NCBI GenBank assembly: GCA_964553325.1
Contig: CAZKKI010000025.1
Location: 1-64,000 of the forward strand
From: BMS3ABIN04 sp964553325
GTDB taxonomy: Bacteria > Bacteroidota > Ignavibacteria > Ignavibacteriales > Melioribacteraceae
Direction: 5' to 3'
DNA length: 64,000 nucleotides
Shown: positions 7,823 to 17,328 of the stretch, piece after piece
Numbering within the stretch: the first letter of the stretch is position 1
How the letters are laid out: each line of letters opens with the position of its first letter
The notes under the pieces: model-generated
Databases searched by the model: none
What the model saw: the letters and a program-made list of their open reading frames with translations, nothing else
What the model was told of the DNA's origin: nothing
Position numbers and translations under genes: made by a program

Positions 7823-8775
7823 AACCGTTAGCCAGTATATCGCTCGATCTCGATAATCAATGGTCGTACATGAAAACCCACGGCGATAAAGGTTGGGAAA
7901 GTTTTCCGTCTTATTTCGATAAATTCATACCCGATTTTTTGCAAATATTGGAATCTTTCCGGCTCAAAATTACGTTTTTCGTAATCGGACAGGATGCCGC
8001 ACTCGAAAAAAACAGGATATTTCTTAAATTGATTGCCTCAAGCGGTCACGAAATAGCAAACCACTCGTTTAATCACGATCCGTTCATTCAGCTTTACAAC
8101 AAAGACGAACTTACCGAAGAAATAGTAAAAGCCGAAAATGCGATAGTGGAAGCAACGGGAATTAAACCGGTTGGATTCCGCGGACCTGGTTTCAGCTGGG
8201 GTAAAGATCTTTTCGAAGTGTTGTTGAATAACGGTTACATTTACGACGCTTCAACATTTCCAACGTTCCTCGGACCTCTTGCACGGAAATTTTATTTTGC
8301 ATCGGCAAAATTAACTCCGGACGAAAAAGAAAAATTAAAAAACCTTTACGGCGGATTTTCGGAAGGATTCAGATCCATAAATCCTTATTTTTGGCAAGTA
8401 AACGGGAAGAAAATCCGAGAAATACCCGTTTCCACTTTTCCCGTATTGAAATTTCCCGTTCACCTCAGTTATTTGCTGTACCTTGCCAAATATTCCGAAA
8501 AATTGATGTTTTTTTATCTGAATTCCGCCATAAAAATGGCAAAATTAACCAAAACCGAGATGAGTTTCTTACTTCACCCGACCGACATTCTGGGGGGCGA
8601 CGTCGTACCGGAATTGAGTTTTTTCCCGGGAATGGAGTTATCGACTTTACAGAAAAAAGAAATCTTTGCAAAAATTTTAAGAATTCTTAACAGCAATTTT
8701 ACTCTGGTTCCCATGAAAGACCACGCCGGAAAAACAAAATACAATAAAATTAAGCCCATTCCTCAAAAAAAATGA
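7819..8775 (+). CDS. Polysaccharide deacetylase (NodB / carbohydrate esterase 4 fold)
   Basis: 318 residues. NodB-type metal-dependent de-N-acetylase: acidic motif SLDLDNQW (8-15) with D10/D12 as the base, the metal pair H82 and H86 in NHSFNH, and FRGPGFSW (120-127) as the RxxP motif. It resembles the deacetylases found with exosortase-linked (XrtA) exopolysaccharide loci, though no exosortase is seen here. There is no signal peptide, so it probably acts on a lipid-linked or cytoplasmic-face intermediate. It overlaps the previous gene by 4 bases. A second deacetylase lies at 19570-20343, so the polymer probably carries N-acetyl sugars that are partly deacetylated (inference). Confidence 0.85.
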   Translation: MKPLASISLDLDNQWSYMKTHGDKGWESFPSYFDKFIPDFLQILESFRLKITFFVIGQDAALEKNRIFLKLIASSGHEIANHSFNHDPFIQLYNKDELTEEIVKAENAIVEATGIKPVGFRGPGFSWGKDLFEVLLNNGYIYDASTFPTFLGPLARKFYFASAKLTPDEKEKLKNLYGGFSEGFRSINPYFWQVNGKKIREIPVSTFPVLKFPVHLSYLLYLAKYSEKLMFFYLNSAIKMAKLTKTEMSFLLHPTDILGGDVVPELSFFPGMELSTLQKKEIFAKILRILNSNFTLVPMKDHAGKTKYNKIKPIPQKK

Positions 8776-8839
8776 AATTGTTTTAATACACTTTTCGAAT
8801 TTACGGTTGACCATAATCACAAATTTTTTACTCCTTTTC

Positions 8840-8883
8840 TTCTAATTGGAGGCGTTATTAAATAATAATTAGAAAAAAACGCC
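8840..8883 (+). other. Interleaved inverted repeats 5' of the export gene (possible pseudoknot)
   Basis: TTCTAATT (8840-8847) pairs with AATTAGAA (8867-8874), and GGCGTT (8851-8856) pairs with AACGCC (8878-8883). The two stems cross, as in an H-type pseudoknot, or they are alternative hairpins. They end 72 bases before the likely start codon of the export gene at 8956. The region is AT-rich, so the first stem could be chance. The connecting loops of 3 nt are short for the 8-bp stem. Confidence 0.3.
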
Positions 8884-8955
8884 ATGGGAAATTTGAAAAA
8901 TAATATTGTAACCGACTTGGCGAAGCTATATTTGAAACTAAATAAAAGTGTGAAA

Positions 8956-9558
8956 ATGAAAAAATTACTAATATTAGCGGCATTGATTTCCGTCCTTTCA
9001 ACAAACACCTTTGCTCAAATATTAAAGCCTGGTGACGGAATCCGTTTGACTGTTTATAATATTGAAGACAAAGTGAACGGCGATTATTTCGTAATGGAAG
9101 ACGGAACAATCCGTTTGCCTTATCTTGGTGTATTAGACGCCAAAGAAACATTTTTCAACGTATTAAAAGAAAAAATTGTTGCCAAATACGATTCTATTTA
9201 TAAGAATCCGGAATTGAGCGTTCAACCGTTATTCAGAGTCAGTATAATCGGTGAAGTAAATAAACCTGGAGTTTATTATGTAACCGGCTTCGAAAAAATA
9301 AGTGATGTGTTGGCACTTGCCGGCGGAAAAACAAGCTCAGCCGATTTGGATGGAATTTATCTGGTACGGGACGGTAAAAAAGTGGAAGTTGATGCCGAAC
9401 AAATTTTCGAAGAAGGAAATATTTTAGCTGATTTTGACGTAAAATCGGGCGACAAAATTTTCGTCCCGCGTAATTTTTGGGCGAAATCGAACGACGCATC
9501 AATTTTGGTTTCCGCTTTGGCGGTAGTTGCTGCAATAATCGGAATTTTTGTCAATTAA
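8956..9558 (+). CDS. Wza-like polysaccharide export protein
   Basis: 200 residues from the ATG chosen here. An upstream in-frame ATG at 8884 exists, but from 8956 the protein begins with a clean signal peptide (MKKLLILAALISVLSTNTFA), so that start is preferred although no SD is clear. A Poly_export domain (about 22-95, starting KPGDGIRLTVY) is followed by one SLBB domain (about 100-150, GEVNKPGVYYV). A C-terminal hydrophobic segment (ILVSALAVVAAIIGIFV) ends the protein. It is short compared with Wza (about 380), a form common in Bacteroidota-type loci. It should form the outer-membrane/periplasmic channel partner of the adjacent Wzc-like protein. Confidence 0.85.
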   Translation: MKKLLILAALISVLSTNTFAQILKPGDGIRLTVYNIEDKVNGDYFVMEDGTIRLPYLGVLDAKETFFNVLKEKIVAKYDSIYKNPELSVQPLFRVSIIGEVNKPGVYYVTGFEKISDVLALAGGKTSSADLDGIYLVRDGKKVEVDAEQIFEEGNILADFDVKSGDKIFVPRNFWAKSNDASILVSALAVVAAIIGIFVN

Positions 9559-9587
9559 AGTTTATAATAAAATTAACGGTAAATAAA

Positions 9588-12005
9588 ATGAATCAGAATA
9601 ATTCGAATTACAGAAAAAAAGGTGAAATCAGTCTCGAAGATATTTTCAATATCATTATTCGCCGAAAAGCCATTCTTATTACATTTGTTGTATTGGCTTT
9701 ACTGGCGGCCGTTCTGTATAACTATTTAAAAACTCCGGTATTCGAAGCTACAACGCTTCTTAAAAAAGAACAAATAACCCGGAACGCTTTTTCTTCGCAG
9801 ATGAGCGATTTGCTTTTGATGCAACCTCAAGAAGAAATTGAAACCGATATGGAGTTAGTGAAAACCAGAAAAGTACTCCATAAGGTAATAGACAATTTAT
9901 ACCTCAACATCTTCCCAAAGGAAATTGCAATTCCGGACGACAAAAAAATAAAATTAAACGGAAATTATTTGGATGTTGCCACAATGCTGAACGATGAAGA
10001 CAGCGTTGTATCGTGTTTGCCACGATTAGAAAATCTTAAGACAAGTTATAACAAGAAAAAAGAATCGTACGTATTAAGAAAAATCGAAGGTGACTCATAC
10101 GAACTGGAAAATTTAACTACGAAAACAATTTACCGTTCGGACAGCTTGGGTAATATTTCAAGTCCGTCTATTTCTTTTAAAGTAGATTGGAACCAAGCGA
10201 AATGGGGTTGCGAATTTTATTTCGATTTGGAAAGTTACGCCAAAGTTTTTGAAGACCTAAACGACAGAATAAACGTAAACAAAAGAATCAAAACAAACCT
10301 TTTCGAAATTTCGGCTAAAGCCACCACACCGTTAGCCGCCAAAATATTGGCGAATACTGTTGCAACAAGCTACACTTCAACGAAAATCGAACAGCAAAAA
10401 GAGAACATCCGTCATTCGTTTAAGTTCGTCGATAAACAATTGCAAGAAATCTCGAAAAAATTGGAAGAAGCGCAAAAGCAATTGACGGATTTCAAAGCAA
10501 AAAATAAAATTTTATCGATTGACGAAAGTTCTAAAAAATTAATTGAATTCGTTAGCAATTTGGAATCGGAAAAACTTAAAACGGAAATCGAGTTAGCTTC
10601 GTATGAAAATAAAATAAACGATATGAAAAACGAGATGAAGGCTCAAGGTTTTATCGATCAGACTTTCTTAACACCGAATGCATTTCAACCAAGCGATTCC
10701 CCGTTTTCCAGGTTACTTTCGCAATTATCGGATTTGGAATTGCAAAAAATTCAATTGTTGCAGAAACGTACGGAAAATCATCCCGACGTGATTACAATTA
10801 CGGATAAAATCAATTCAGTAAGAAGGAATTTATCCAAATTCAACAACAATACGCTTACCGCGTACAATATAATTGTTGACGCATTGAAAAGTAAAAAGCG
10901 CAAAATAGATAGTTTGATTTCCAATTACCTTGGAAAGATAGAAAGTCTTCCGGCACAAGAAAACAAGCTTGCAAATTTAATGCGCCAAAAAAATGTTTAC
11001 GCCAAAATGTTCACTCTTCTGTTGGATAAGAGAGAAGAAATGAGAATGGCGGAATTGTCGAAGCTTCAAGATATTATAATTCTCGATTATGCCGAAGAGC
11101 CTCTGAAGCCGATTATGCCGAACAAAAAGTTAAATTTAATAGCCGCATTGCTTTTCGGCTTCGTTTTGGGAATGTTCGCTTTGTTTATCTATGAATTCAA
11201 CGATAAAAAATTAAGCGATGTATATGAAATAGAAAAAGATTTCAACTATCCGATATTGAGCGTAATTCCGCCTTATACAAAGGAAATAAAAGAAACCGTA
11301 AAAGAATCGGGCTCAATTGCAAAACGTTTTGTTTCGCTTATAGAAGGCGCTTTCAATTATAAAGAAGCTTATAGAATATTGGAAACGAAAGCGTCAAATT
11401 GCATGTCGGCTTCCAACAGCAAATATTTAATGATTACGAGTCCCGAAGAAAATACCGGTAAAACAACTACTGTTGCAAATCTTGCATTAACAATGGCACG
11501 CTCGGAGAAAAAAGTATTAATCGTCGATTGCGATATCAGGAAACCTAAGATTGCCGAATTGTTCGGTATGGAAAAATATGCACCGGGATTAATAAACTTT
11601 TTACAAGGTGAAACCGACAAACCGAATATTTATAAACCTATAAAAATTACGGGTCACGAAAGCATTTTGAGAAACATCGATATTTTACCTTCCGGTACGT
11701 TCTCGGATATTTCGGGTGAAATTTTCGGTTCCGAACGAATGAAAGAGTTATTGGAAGAACTCGATTATTACGATGTGATAATTTTCGATACACCTCCAAT
11801 TACAAGAATTGCCGATGCATTGTCATTAGGTAAATTCGTTAAAAACGCTCTGTTGGTTGTCCGCCCCGGAGTAACTTACAAAGAAAGCGTAAATTGGGCT
11901 ACCTCCGAACTAAAAGCGGCAAACATAAAACTTTGCGGATTGGTCGTTAATGATTCGAAAGTAAAAAAATCCGTACCCAGATATCAATACGGTTACAATA
12001 GTTAA
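9588..12005 (+). CDS. Wzc-like chain-length regulator with BY-kinase domain
   Basis: 805 residues from the ATG at 9588, chosen because the frame upstream is unlike the family. A Wzz domain starts with a membrane helix at about 28-48. A long coiled-coil periplasmic part with GNVR-type sequence follows, then a second helix at about 516-540. The cytoplasmic tyrosine kinase has Walker A ENTGKTTT near 620, Walker A' VLIVDCDIRKPK near 642 and Walker B VIIFDTPP near 730. The C-terminal tail PRYQYGYNS holds three tyrosines, fewer than in E. coli Wzc but enough for autophosphorylation. It controls polymer length and export with the Wza-like protein encoded just upstream. A strong terminator-like hairpin follows the stop. 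Confidence 0.92.
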   Translation: MNQNNSNYRKKGEISLEDIFNIIIRRKAILITFVVLALLAAVLYNYLKTPVFEATTLLKKEQITRNAFSSQMSDLLLMQPQEEIETDMELVKTRKVLHKVIDNLYLNIFPKEIAIPDDKKIKLNGNYLDVATMLNDEDSVVSCLPRLENLKTSYNKKKESYVLRKIEGDSYELENLTTKTIYRSDSLGNISSPSISFKVDWNQAKWGCEFYFDLESYAKVFEDLNDRINVNKRIKTNLFEISAKATTPLAAKILANTVATSYTSTKIEQQKENIRHSFKFVDKQLQEISKKLEEAQKQLTDFKAKNKILSIDESSKKLIEFVSNLESEKLKTEIELASYENKINDMKNEMKAQGFIDQTFLTPNAFQPSDSPFSRLLSQLSDLELQKIQLLQKRTENHPDVITITDKINSVRRNLSKFNNNTLTAYNIIVDALKSKKRKIDSLISNYLGKIESLPAQENKLANLMRQKNVYAKMFTLLLDKREEMRMAELSKLQDIIILDYAEEPLKPIMPNKKLNLIAALLFGFVLGMFALFIYEFNDKKLSDVYEIEKDFNYPILSVIPPYTKEIKETVKESGSIAKRFVSLIEGAFNYKEAYRILETKASNCMSASNSKYLMITSPEENTGKTTTVANLALTMARSEKKVLIVDCDIRKPKIAELFGMEKYAPGLINFLQGETDKPNIYKPIKITGHESILRNIDILPSGTFSDISGEIFGSERMKELLEELDYYDVIIFDTPPITRIADALSLGKFVKNALLVVRPGVTYKESVNWATSELKAANIKLCGLVVNDSKVKKSVPRYQYGYNS

Positions 12006-12012
12006 TTCGATT

Positions 12013-12045
12013 AATTAGGGGAAGTTAATTTAACTTCCTCTAATT
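12013..12045 (+). terminator. Probable rho-independent terminator after the Wzc-like gene
   Basis: A 14-bp stem, AATTAGGGGAAGTT (12013-12026) against AACTTCCTCTAATT (12032-12045), has one G-U pair and an AATTT loop. It is followed by ATTTTGATATTTTT. It starts eight bases after the wzc stop. It would split the plus-strand locus into 5622-12005 and 12075-22468, or lower expression of the second part. Confidence 0.75.
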
Positions 12046-12074
12046 ATTTTGATATTTTTAAATTTTACAAATTA

Positions 12075-13514
12075 TTGCTGGTGATGATTAACGCTCTGGA
12101 AAATATCAATTCTAAAAATATTTTTATTGCTCTTGCAATTTCCTTCGCTATTTTTTATGGAGCGCAAGTATCTTTTTTTACATCAAGAGCCGATGTATTA
12201 ACATTCGCAAGTAGATCGGCTGCCGAAAAACCTATTCTCGATTATGCATTTCTAAACGACCGGACTTTATTGGAACAACCGGCATTACCCAATTATCACT
12301 TGGGTCATACTTTGATTCTTTGGGCGGTTTACCGGATTATGCCCTTGGATTTGGATAAAACGGTTTTTCCGGCCGGACTGGTTTCGGCAATAAGCGGTGG
12401 TTTAATAATCGGTTTGACGTTTTTAATCTGGTTGCAGCTGGGTTTATCCAAGAAAAAATCCGTTATTATTTCATTGGTTGCGGGATTAGTTCCCAGCATT
12501 TGGTTCCACAACACCTTCGGCGAAGTTTATGCATTGCAGTTGTTATTTATTCTGCTTTTTGCATATTTGTTTTTAAAAGAAAAAATCATTCTCTCCGCTT
12601 TGGCGTTTTTATTCGCAAATCTAATTTCGCCGGTTTCGGCACTATCGTTTTCGTTTATCTTTTTAGCCGGATGGAATAAAAAAGTTTTTAAAAATGCTTT
12701 TCTCACGGGTTTAATTTCCTTAATCGTTTATGTTTTGATTTATGTTCTAATCGGTTCGAATCTGCTTAATTTACTCAATCCTTTGGGCACCGAAATAGAA
12801 GGCCGTTCGGTATTTTATAGAATCGGAGTACTGTTTTTCTTTATCGCAATAAACTTCAACTTCTTTTTATTCTACTTGGCAAAGGGCGTAAGTTTAGCAT
12901 CGAAAAACAATTCCGAGCTTTTTAAAAGATTGATGCTATCAATTATTCCACAATTGTTTCTGTTGTTTCTCGGTTCCACATTTTTCATAGAATTAGGAAG
13001 TTTTCAAATTCCTCTTTTTTGGGGATTTGCGTTTTTCACCGGATATGCAATTACGGAAATGAACGTAAACATTAGAAAATTAGCTTTACCGTTACTCGGA
13101 AGCGTCTTAATTACAATCTTTTTCTGGCACGTACCCGACAGATTAATTGCAATTGACCGACACAACGCCGGGCAGTGGATTAAAGGCAAAGGGCTTAATA
13201 CAAAAATAATCGGCGATTGGAATACAAGCGTAGGTGTTATTCTTTCCAAAGAAGATATGGATTTGAACTTTTTAACTAATAATTATTACGATTGTCCTTT
13301 CCCGAAAGAAAAAGACATTCAAATGACTAAAGAAGATTCGTTAATAATTTTAGCTTGCAAAAAAAATATTCTGCGGCAAAAATTGGCGGAATTGCCGGTA
13401 CAAGGTCTAAAAATCGAACCTTACAATCCGGCCGAGGAAATAACAACCGGTAAAACGGAAAAAATATACGAGAATAATTCTCTCGTGATTTACTATTGGA
13501 CAAAAAATCAATAA
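12075..13514 (+). CDS. Multi-spanning membrane protein, possible GT-C glycosyltransferase
   Basis: Up to 479 residues, with about ten hydrophobic segments through most of the length and a soluble tail of about 110 residues. An extracytoplasmic-looking loop after the first helix contains an SRADVLTFASRSAAEKPILD region, then NYHLGHT. The layout of an acidic first loop, many helices and a C-terminal periplasmic domain is like GT-C enzymes or DUF2723-type proteins, which use lipid-linked sugars. No family is certain. The longest frame begins with TTG at 12075; an ATG lies at 12084. Neither has a clear SD. It follows the terminator-like hairpin by 30 bases, so it may be the first gene of a second transcript. 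Confidence 0.6.
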   Translation: MLVMINALENINSKNIFIALAISFAIFYGAQVSFFTSRADVLTFASRSAAEKPILDYAFLNDRTLLEQPALPNYHLGHTLILWAVYRIMPLDLDKTVFPAGLVSAISGGLIIGLTFLIWLQLGLSKKKSVIISLVAGLVPSIWFHNTFGEVYALQLLFILLFAYLFLKEKIILSALAFLFANLISPVSALSFSFIFLAGWNKKVFKNAFLTGLISLIVYVLIYVLIGSNLLNLLNPLGTEIEGRSVFYRIGVLFFFIAINFNFFLFYLAKGVSLASKNNSELFKRLMLSIIPQLFLLFLGSTFFIELGSFQIPLFWGFAFFTGYAITEMNVNIRKLALPLLGSVLITIFFWHVPDRLIAIDRHNAGQWIKGKGLNTKIIGDWNTSVGVILSKEDMDLNFLTNNYYDCPFPKEKDIQMTKEDSLIILACKKNILRQKLAELPVQGLKIEPYNPAEEITTGKTEKIYENNSLVIYYWTKNQ

Positions 13515-13554
13515 CTAAACGGAAAATATATTGTTTTTCTCGTATCAAAATAAA

Positions 13555-14655
13555 ATGACTAAACGTTATTCTTTCAACAAGAAGAGCGATATTACCGTTT
13601 GGGTGGATTTGGATAATTCACCGCACGTGTTGTTTTTCTTTCCGATTATAAGGGAACTTAAAAAAGAAGGATATAACGTTTTAATTACCGCACGCAAGCA
13701 TGCACAAACAATTAACTTGGCAGAATTATATAATTTGGATTACATTTCCGTCGGGAAACATTTCGGTAAAATTAAATTATTTAAATTAATGGGATTGTTT
13801 TTCAGAGCTTTACAACTGATGCCCTATGCGAAAAAGAATAAAGTTCTTTTGGCGCTTTCCCACGGTTCCCGTTCGCAAATAATCGCTTCGGCATTTTTAA
13901 GAATTCCTTCCGTGGTTTTCTTGGATTATGAATTTGTAAAATCGATTCCGTTAATAAAACCCGATATTTTATTTTTACCGTCGATTGTAAATACCGACAC
14001 ATTAAAAAATAATTTTGAAAAAATATTAACATACGACGGAATTAAGGAAGATATTTATATTCCGTCCATGCATTTGAATCCGAACACACTGATGGAATTG
14101 GGAATCGATCCCGAAAAAATAATAGTCGTTGTTCGTCCGCCCGCAACCGATGCACATTATCATGATGCCAAAAGTGATAAACTCTTTGAAAGGGTGATAA
14201 ATTTTCTTACCAAACACGAGAACGTCGTTAGCATAGTTTTGCCGAGAACGGAGAAACAGAAAAAGCACATCTCTAAAAAATGGTTGAAAGAATTAACGAT
14301 GAGAAGAATTGTAATTCCCACAAACATAGTCGATGCGTTGAATTTAATTAACTCGGCCGATTTGGTAATAGGCGGCGGCGGAACTATGAACCGCGAAGCA
14401 GCCGTGTTGGGCGTGCCGGTTTACAGCATTTTTCAAAGCAAAATCGGTGCGGTCGATAAATTCCTTTCCGAAAACGGTAAGTTAAAACTTATTTCATTCG
14501 AGGACAATATTTCGGAAGTAATAGAATTGAAAAAACTGAACCGAGATATCAGTCTTACTACTCATAATTCAAACACTTTAAATCAAGTTAAAGAACATAT
14601 AATCGATATAATAAATTCATTGGTAAATCAAAAATCCGGAAAAAAAGATGAATAA
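13555..14655 (+). CDS. DUF354 protein, GT-B-like
   Basis: 366 residues from the ATG at 13555; the frame extends to a TTG at 13531, which looks less likely. It begins ITVWVDLDNSPHVLFFFP, the hallmark of DUF354. The C-terminal half has a nucleotide-sugar-binding type GGGGTMNREAAVLGVP segment, like the glycogen synthase/MurG-type GT-B fold. DUF354 proteins are frequent in archaeal and bacterial polysaccharide loci and are presumed glycosyltransferases or epimerase-like enzymes; none of this is proven here. It overlaps the next gene by 8 bases, so coupling is likely. Confidence 0.75.
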   Translation: MTKRYSFNKKSDITVWVDLDNSPHVLFFFPIIRELKKEGYNVLITARKHAQTINLAELYNLDYISVGKHFGKIKLFKLMGLFFRALQLMPYAKKNKVLLALSHGSRSQIIASAFLRIPSVVFLDYEFVKSIPLIKPDILFLPSIVNTDTLKNNFEKILTYDGIKEDIYIPSMHLNPNTLMELGIDPEKIIVVVRPPATDAHYHDAKSDKLFERVINFLTKHENVVSIVLPRTEKQKKHISKKWLKELTMRRIVIPTNIVDALNLINSADLVIGGGGTMNREAAVLGVPVYSIFQSKIGAVDKFLSENGKLKLISFEDNISEVIELKKLNRDISLTTHNSNTLNQVKEHIIDIINSLVNQKSGKKDE

Positions 14656-15850
14656 AATTCCTGGCACAAAAGTTAAAAATACGGTAAACACGGATATTCA
14701 TCCAAGAATAGATACTTTGCTGAACATTTCGATTAAAGCGATAGAAGAAATGTTTAACGAGGAAAACAAATCCTTTTACTCCAAAAGAAAAGAAATCCGT
14801 AACAAAGTAGTTAACCGTGGCGAATCCCAACGTTATAATTTAATTGCTTTATTGGGATTATACAAAGCTTCGGTTCACGGTTTAGAAACAAAAATAAATA
14901 TCGATGCGGTTATCGACCACCAAATAACTTACGTGCAAAAATACAAAAGCATCGGAGATATCGGGTTACTTTTGTGGTTGGTCTCATTGTCCAATCCTGA
15001 AAAACTTGTACAAATTTTACCGAAGATAAATTTCAACACAATATTAAACGAATATAAGGATTCTAAAAGACAGTTAACCACTGAGTTATCTTGGTTTTTA
15101 ACCGGTTTGTTATCTGCAACAATTTTCAACAAAAACTTTGCCGCGGTGATAAAAGACCTTCCCCATCAAGTATACCAATTAATAAGAAACAATTACGGCG
15201 GGAACGGAATTTTTGCCCATAGCGGTAGAAGCAGATTCAAATTTATCACGAGAAAACGTATCGGGACTTTTTCCGATCAAGTATATTCGATTTACGCTTT
15301 CACCATGTACGCAAAAGTTTTTAGAAACGAAGAAGCATTAATGATAGCAATGGAATGCGCCGATAAACTCGCAAGCAAACAAGGCGAACACGGTCAATGG
15401 TGGTGGCATTACGATTCGGCTACCGGTGAAGTTATTAGTAAATATCCCGTTTTTTCCGTACAGCAAGATGCATTGGCTCCCATGGCATTTTTGGCAATCC
15501 AAAGGGCATCGGGTAAAAACTACACCGATTATATCAACAAAGGGATTAATTGGTTGTTTTCAAATAACGAGTTGCATGCCAAAATTGTGGATGATGATAA
15601 AAAAATAATATATCAAAGTTTTTCAATCAACACATTTGCCCGGTATTTTAATATTTTATCATCTGTATTTTTCAAGTTGAATTTTCCCAGAAAGATAAAG
15701 TTGAAAGTTTCCAAAAAAACTTTTTTGTACCATTACGGATGGGTTTTATTTGTTTTCGGTGAGTTGAATACCAAAAGAAGAATCCGTAAAACTACGGTAA
15801 AACCGAAAACCAAAAAGCAAACTGCAAAGATATTTTCGATCAATAACTGA
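14648..15850 (+). CDS. Unrecognised protein with an alpha/alpha-toroid look
   Basis: 400 residues, no signal peptide, mostly helical. I do not recognise the family with confidence. The middle and C-terminal thirds have spaced helix pairs and Trp/Tyr-rich turns, such as GQWWWHYD at about 245-252 followed by KYPVFSVQQDALAPMAF. This resembles alpha/alpha-barrel proteins such as polysaccharide lyases, epimerases and terpene-cyclase-like folds. The tail is strongly basic (KRRIRKTTVKPKTKKQ). It sits between the DUF354 protein and the flippase and is translationally coupled to the former, so a role in making or trimming the repeat unit is plausible. Confidence 0.6.
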   Translation: MNKIPGTKVKNTVNTDIHPRIDTLLNISIKAIEEMFNEENKSFYSKRKEIRNKVVNRGESQRYNLIALLGLYKASVHGLETKINIDAVIDHQITYVQKYKSIGDIGLLLWLVSLSNPEKLVQILPKINFNTILNEYKDSKRQLTTELSWFLTGLLSATIFNKNFAAVIKDLPHQVYQLIRNNYGGNGIFAHSGRSRFKFITRKRIGTFSDQVYSIYAFTMYAKVFRNEEALMIAMECADKLASKQGEHGQWWWHYDSATGEVISKYPVFSVQQDALAPMAFLAIQRASGKNYTDYINKGINWLFSNNELHAKIVDDDKKIIYQSFSINTFARYFNILSSVFFKLNFPRKIKLKVSKKTFLYHYGWVLFVFGELNTKRRIRKTTVKPKTKKQTAKIFSINN

Positions 15851-15859
15851 ATTTGATTT

Positions 15860-17317
15860 GTGACTCTAAAAAAATTAAGTAAAAATACACTTGTTTATAC
15901 GGTCGGAAACATTGCGTTAAGAGCCTCGGCTTTTATTTTGCTCCCGCTTTATTCCCATTTTCTTTCAAAAAACGATTTCGGGATTCTGCAAACCCTTTTG
16001 TTTACGATTCAAATAATGATTACTCTAATCGACGTCGGAGTAAGAACTTCGCTTGTGCGTTTTTTGCATGAGTCCGAAAAAGAAAACACTTTAAAAAAAC
16101 TTTTGGGTAGTGCACTTGTTATTAATCTGTTCAGCGGAATTATTTTAATATTAATTTCAACAACGTTGTTGTTACCGCTTTTTTCATATTTTATTCCAAA
16201 GCAAAACATTAAAGAATTGATTTTACTTACCGCATCCGCTGCAGCCGTTCAAACTTTTGCGTTAAATGCAATGACGTATTACAGAGCTAAAAATCTCGGT
16301 GTCCGTTTTATGATGTTTAGTTTGGCGGCCGCTATTTTACTGATAGCGTTTACATATATTTTCATCGTCGTATCTAATTTGGGAATACAAGGTGCTTTGT
16401 TTGCACTTATTTTCAGTTACGGAGTTCTGTGGATTATTATATCCGTTTCGGTTTATACAAAGAACGGTATTTCCGTTTCTTTCCGCTTAATAAAAAAACT
16501 GCTCGTATTCGGCGCACCTTTAATTTTGGCAATGGCGGGAGATTTGTTATTAAATACTGCAGGGTCGTTTTTCTTAGGTCGTTTCGAAAGTTACGAGGAA
16601 GTGGCGACTTACACAATGGCATTTAAAATCGCCCAAATAAGTTTAATCGTTTTGATTATTCCCTTCCAGTTGGCGTACGAACCTTATGTTTACTCAAATA
16701 CCGATAACCCGGAATTAAAAACCAATATTGCCAAAATCACAACATATTTGATGTTGATTTTCCTATTACTTTCCCTTTCAATCGTTTTTGTTTTCAAAGA
16801 TTTACTTGTTCTTATACTCGGTAAACATTTTTCCGATTCTTATAAACTAATTTATCTTATACTTCCTGGTTTTGCGTTTATGGGATTGCAATACATCGGG
16901 CAGTCACTTTTACATATAAAGAACAAAACCAACGTTACGGGTTTAACGGTTATCATCTATACGGTAATCGGTATTGTATTAAATTATTTTATGATTAAAA
17001 ATTTCGGGATTTACGGAATAATTCTAACTTTTAATCTTATAATGTTCCTAACCGCTTTTACATTAATTTTATTGGGACAAAAATCTTTTAAAATAGAATT
17101 TGAACAAAACAGGTTAACTATTGTTGCGTTAAGTTTTGTCGTTTTACTTTCGTTTTCTTATTATTTAAGTAATTTTTCTTCAATAATTTATTATTTGTTT
17201 TTCGGATCGATAATTATTCTGTTTATTACGGTTTTATATTTTTCAAATTTTTTGACGGAAAAAGAAAAAGCAATTATCAGTTCGTTTGAATTATCAAAAT
17301 TATTTTCAAAAAGTTGA
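15860..17317 (+). CDS. Wzx-type oligosaccharide flippase
   Basis: 485 residues with about 14 hydrophobic segments and the N-terminal pattern SKNTLVYTVGNIALRASAFI of the MOP-superfamily polysaccharide transporters. It should flip the lipid-linked repeat unit of the first locus across the inner membrane. The start is GTG at 15860, nine bases after the previous stop, with no strong SD. It is followed after 11 bases by a Wzy/ligase-type gene, as expected for a Wzx/Wzy pathway. A second flippase at 34404-35897 serves the other locus. Confidence 0.88.
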   Translation: MTLKKLSKNTLVYTVGNIALRASAFILLPLYSHFLSKNDFGILQTLLFTIQIMITLIDVGVRTSLVRFLHESEKENTLKKLLGSALVINLFSGIILILISTTLLLPLFSYFIPKQNIKELILLTASAAAVQTFALNAMTYYRAKNLGVRFMMFSLAAAILLIAFTYIFIVVSNLGIQGALFALIFSYGVLWIIISVSVYTKNGISVSFRLIKKLLVFGAPLILAMAGDLLLNTAGSFFLGRFESYEEVATYTMAFKIAQISLIVLIIPFQLAYEPYVYSNTDNPELKTNIAKITTYLMLIFLLLSLSIVFVFKDLLVLILGKHFSDSYKLIYLILPGFAFMGLQYIGQSLLHIKNKTNVTGLTVIIYTVIGIVLNYFMIKNFGIYGIILTFNLIMFLTAFTLILLGQKSFKIEFEQNRLTIVALSFVVLLSFSYYLSNFSSIIYYLFFGSIIILFITVLYFSNFLTEKEKAIISSFELSKLFSKS

Positions 17318-17328
17318 TAAGTTAATTT

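Noticed and set aside
8884..8955. Start of the Wza-like protein at the ATG at 8884
   Set aside because: It would place 24 extra charged residues before a clean signal peptide that begins at 8956.
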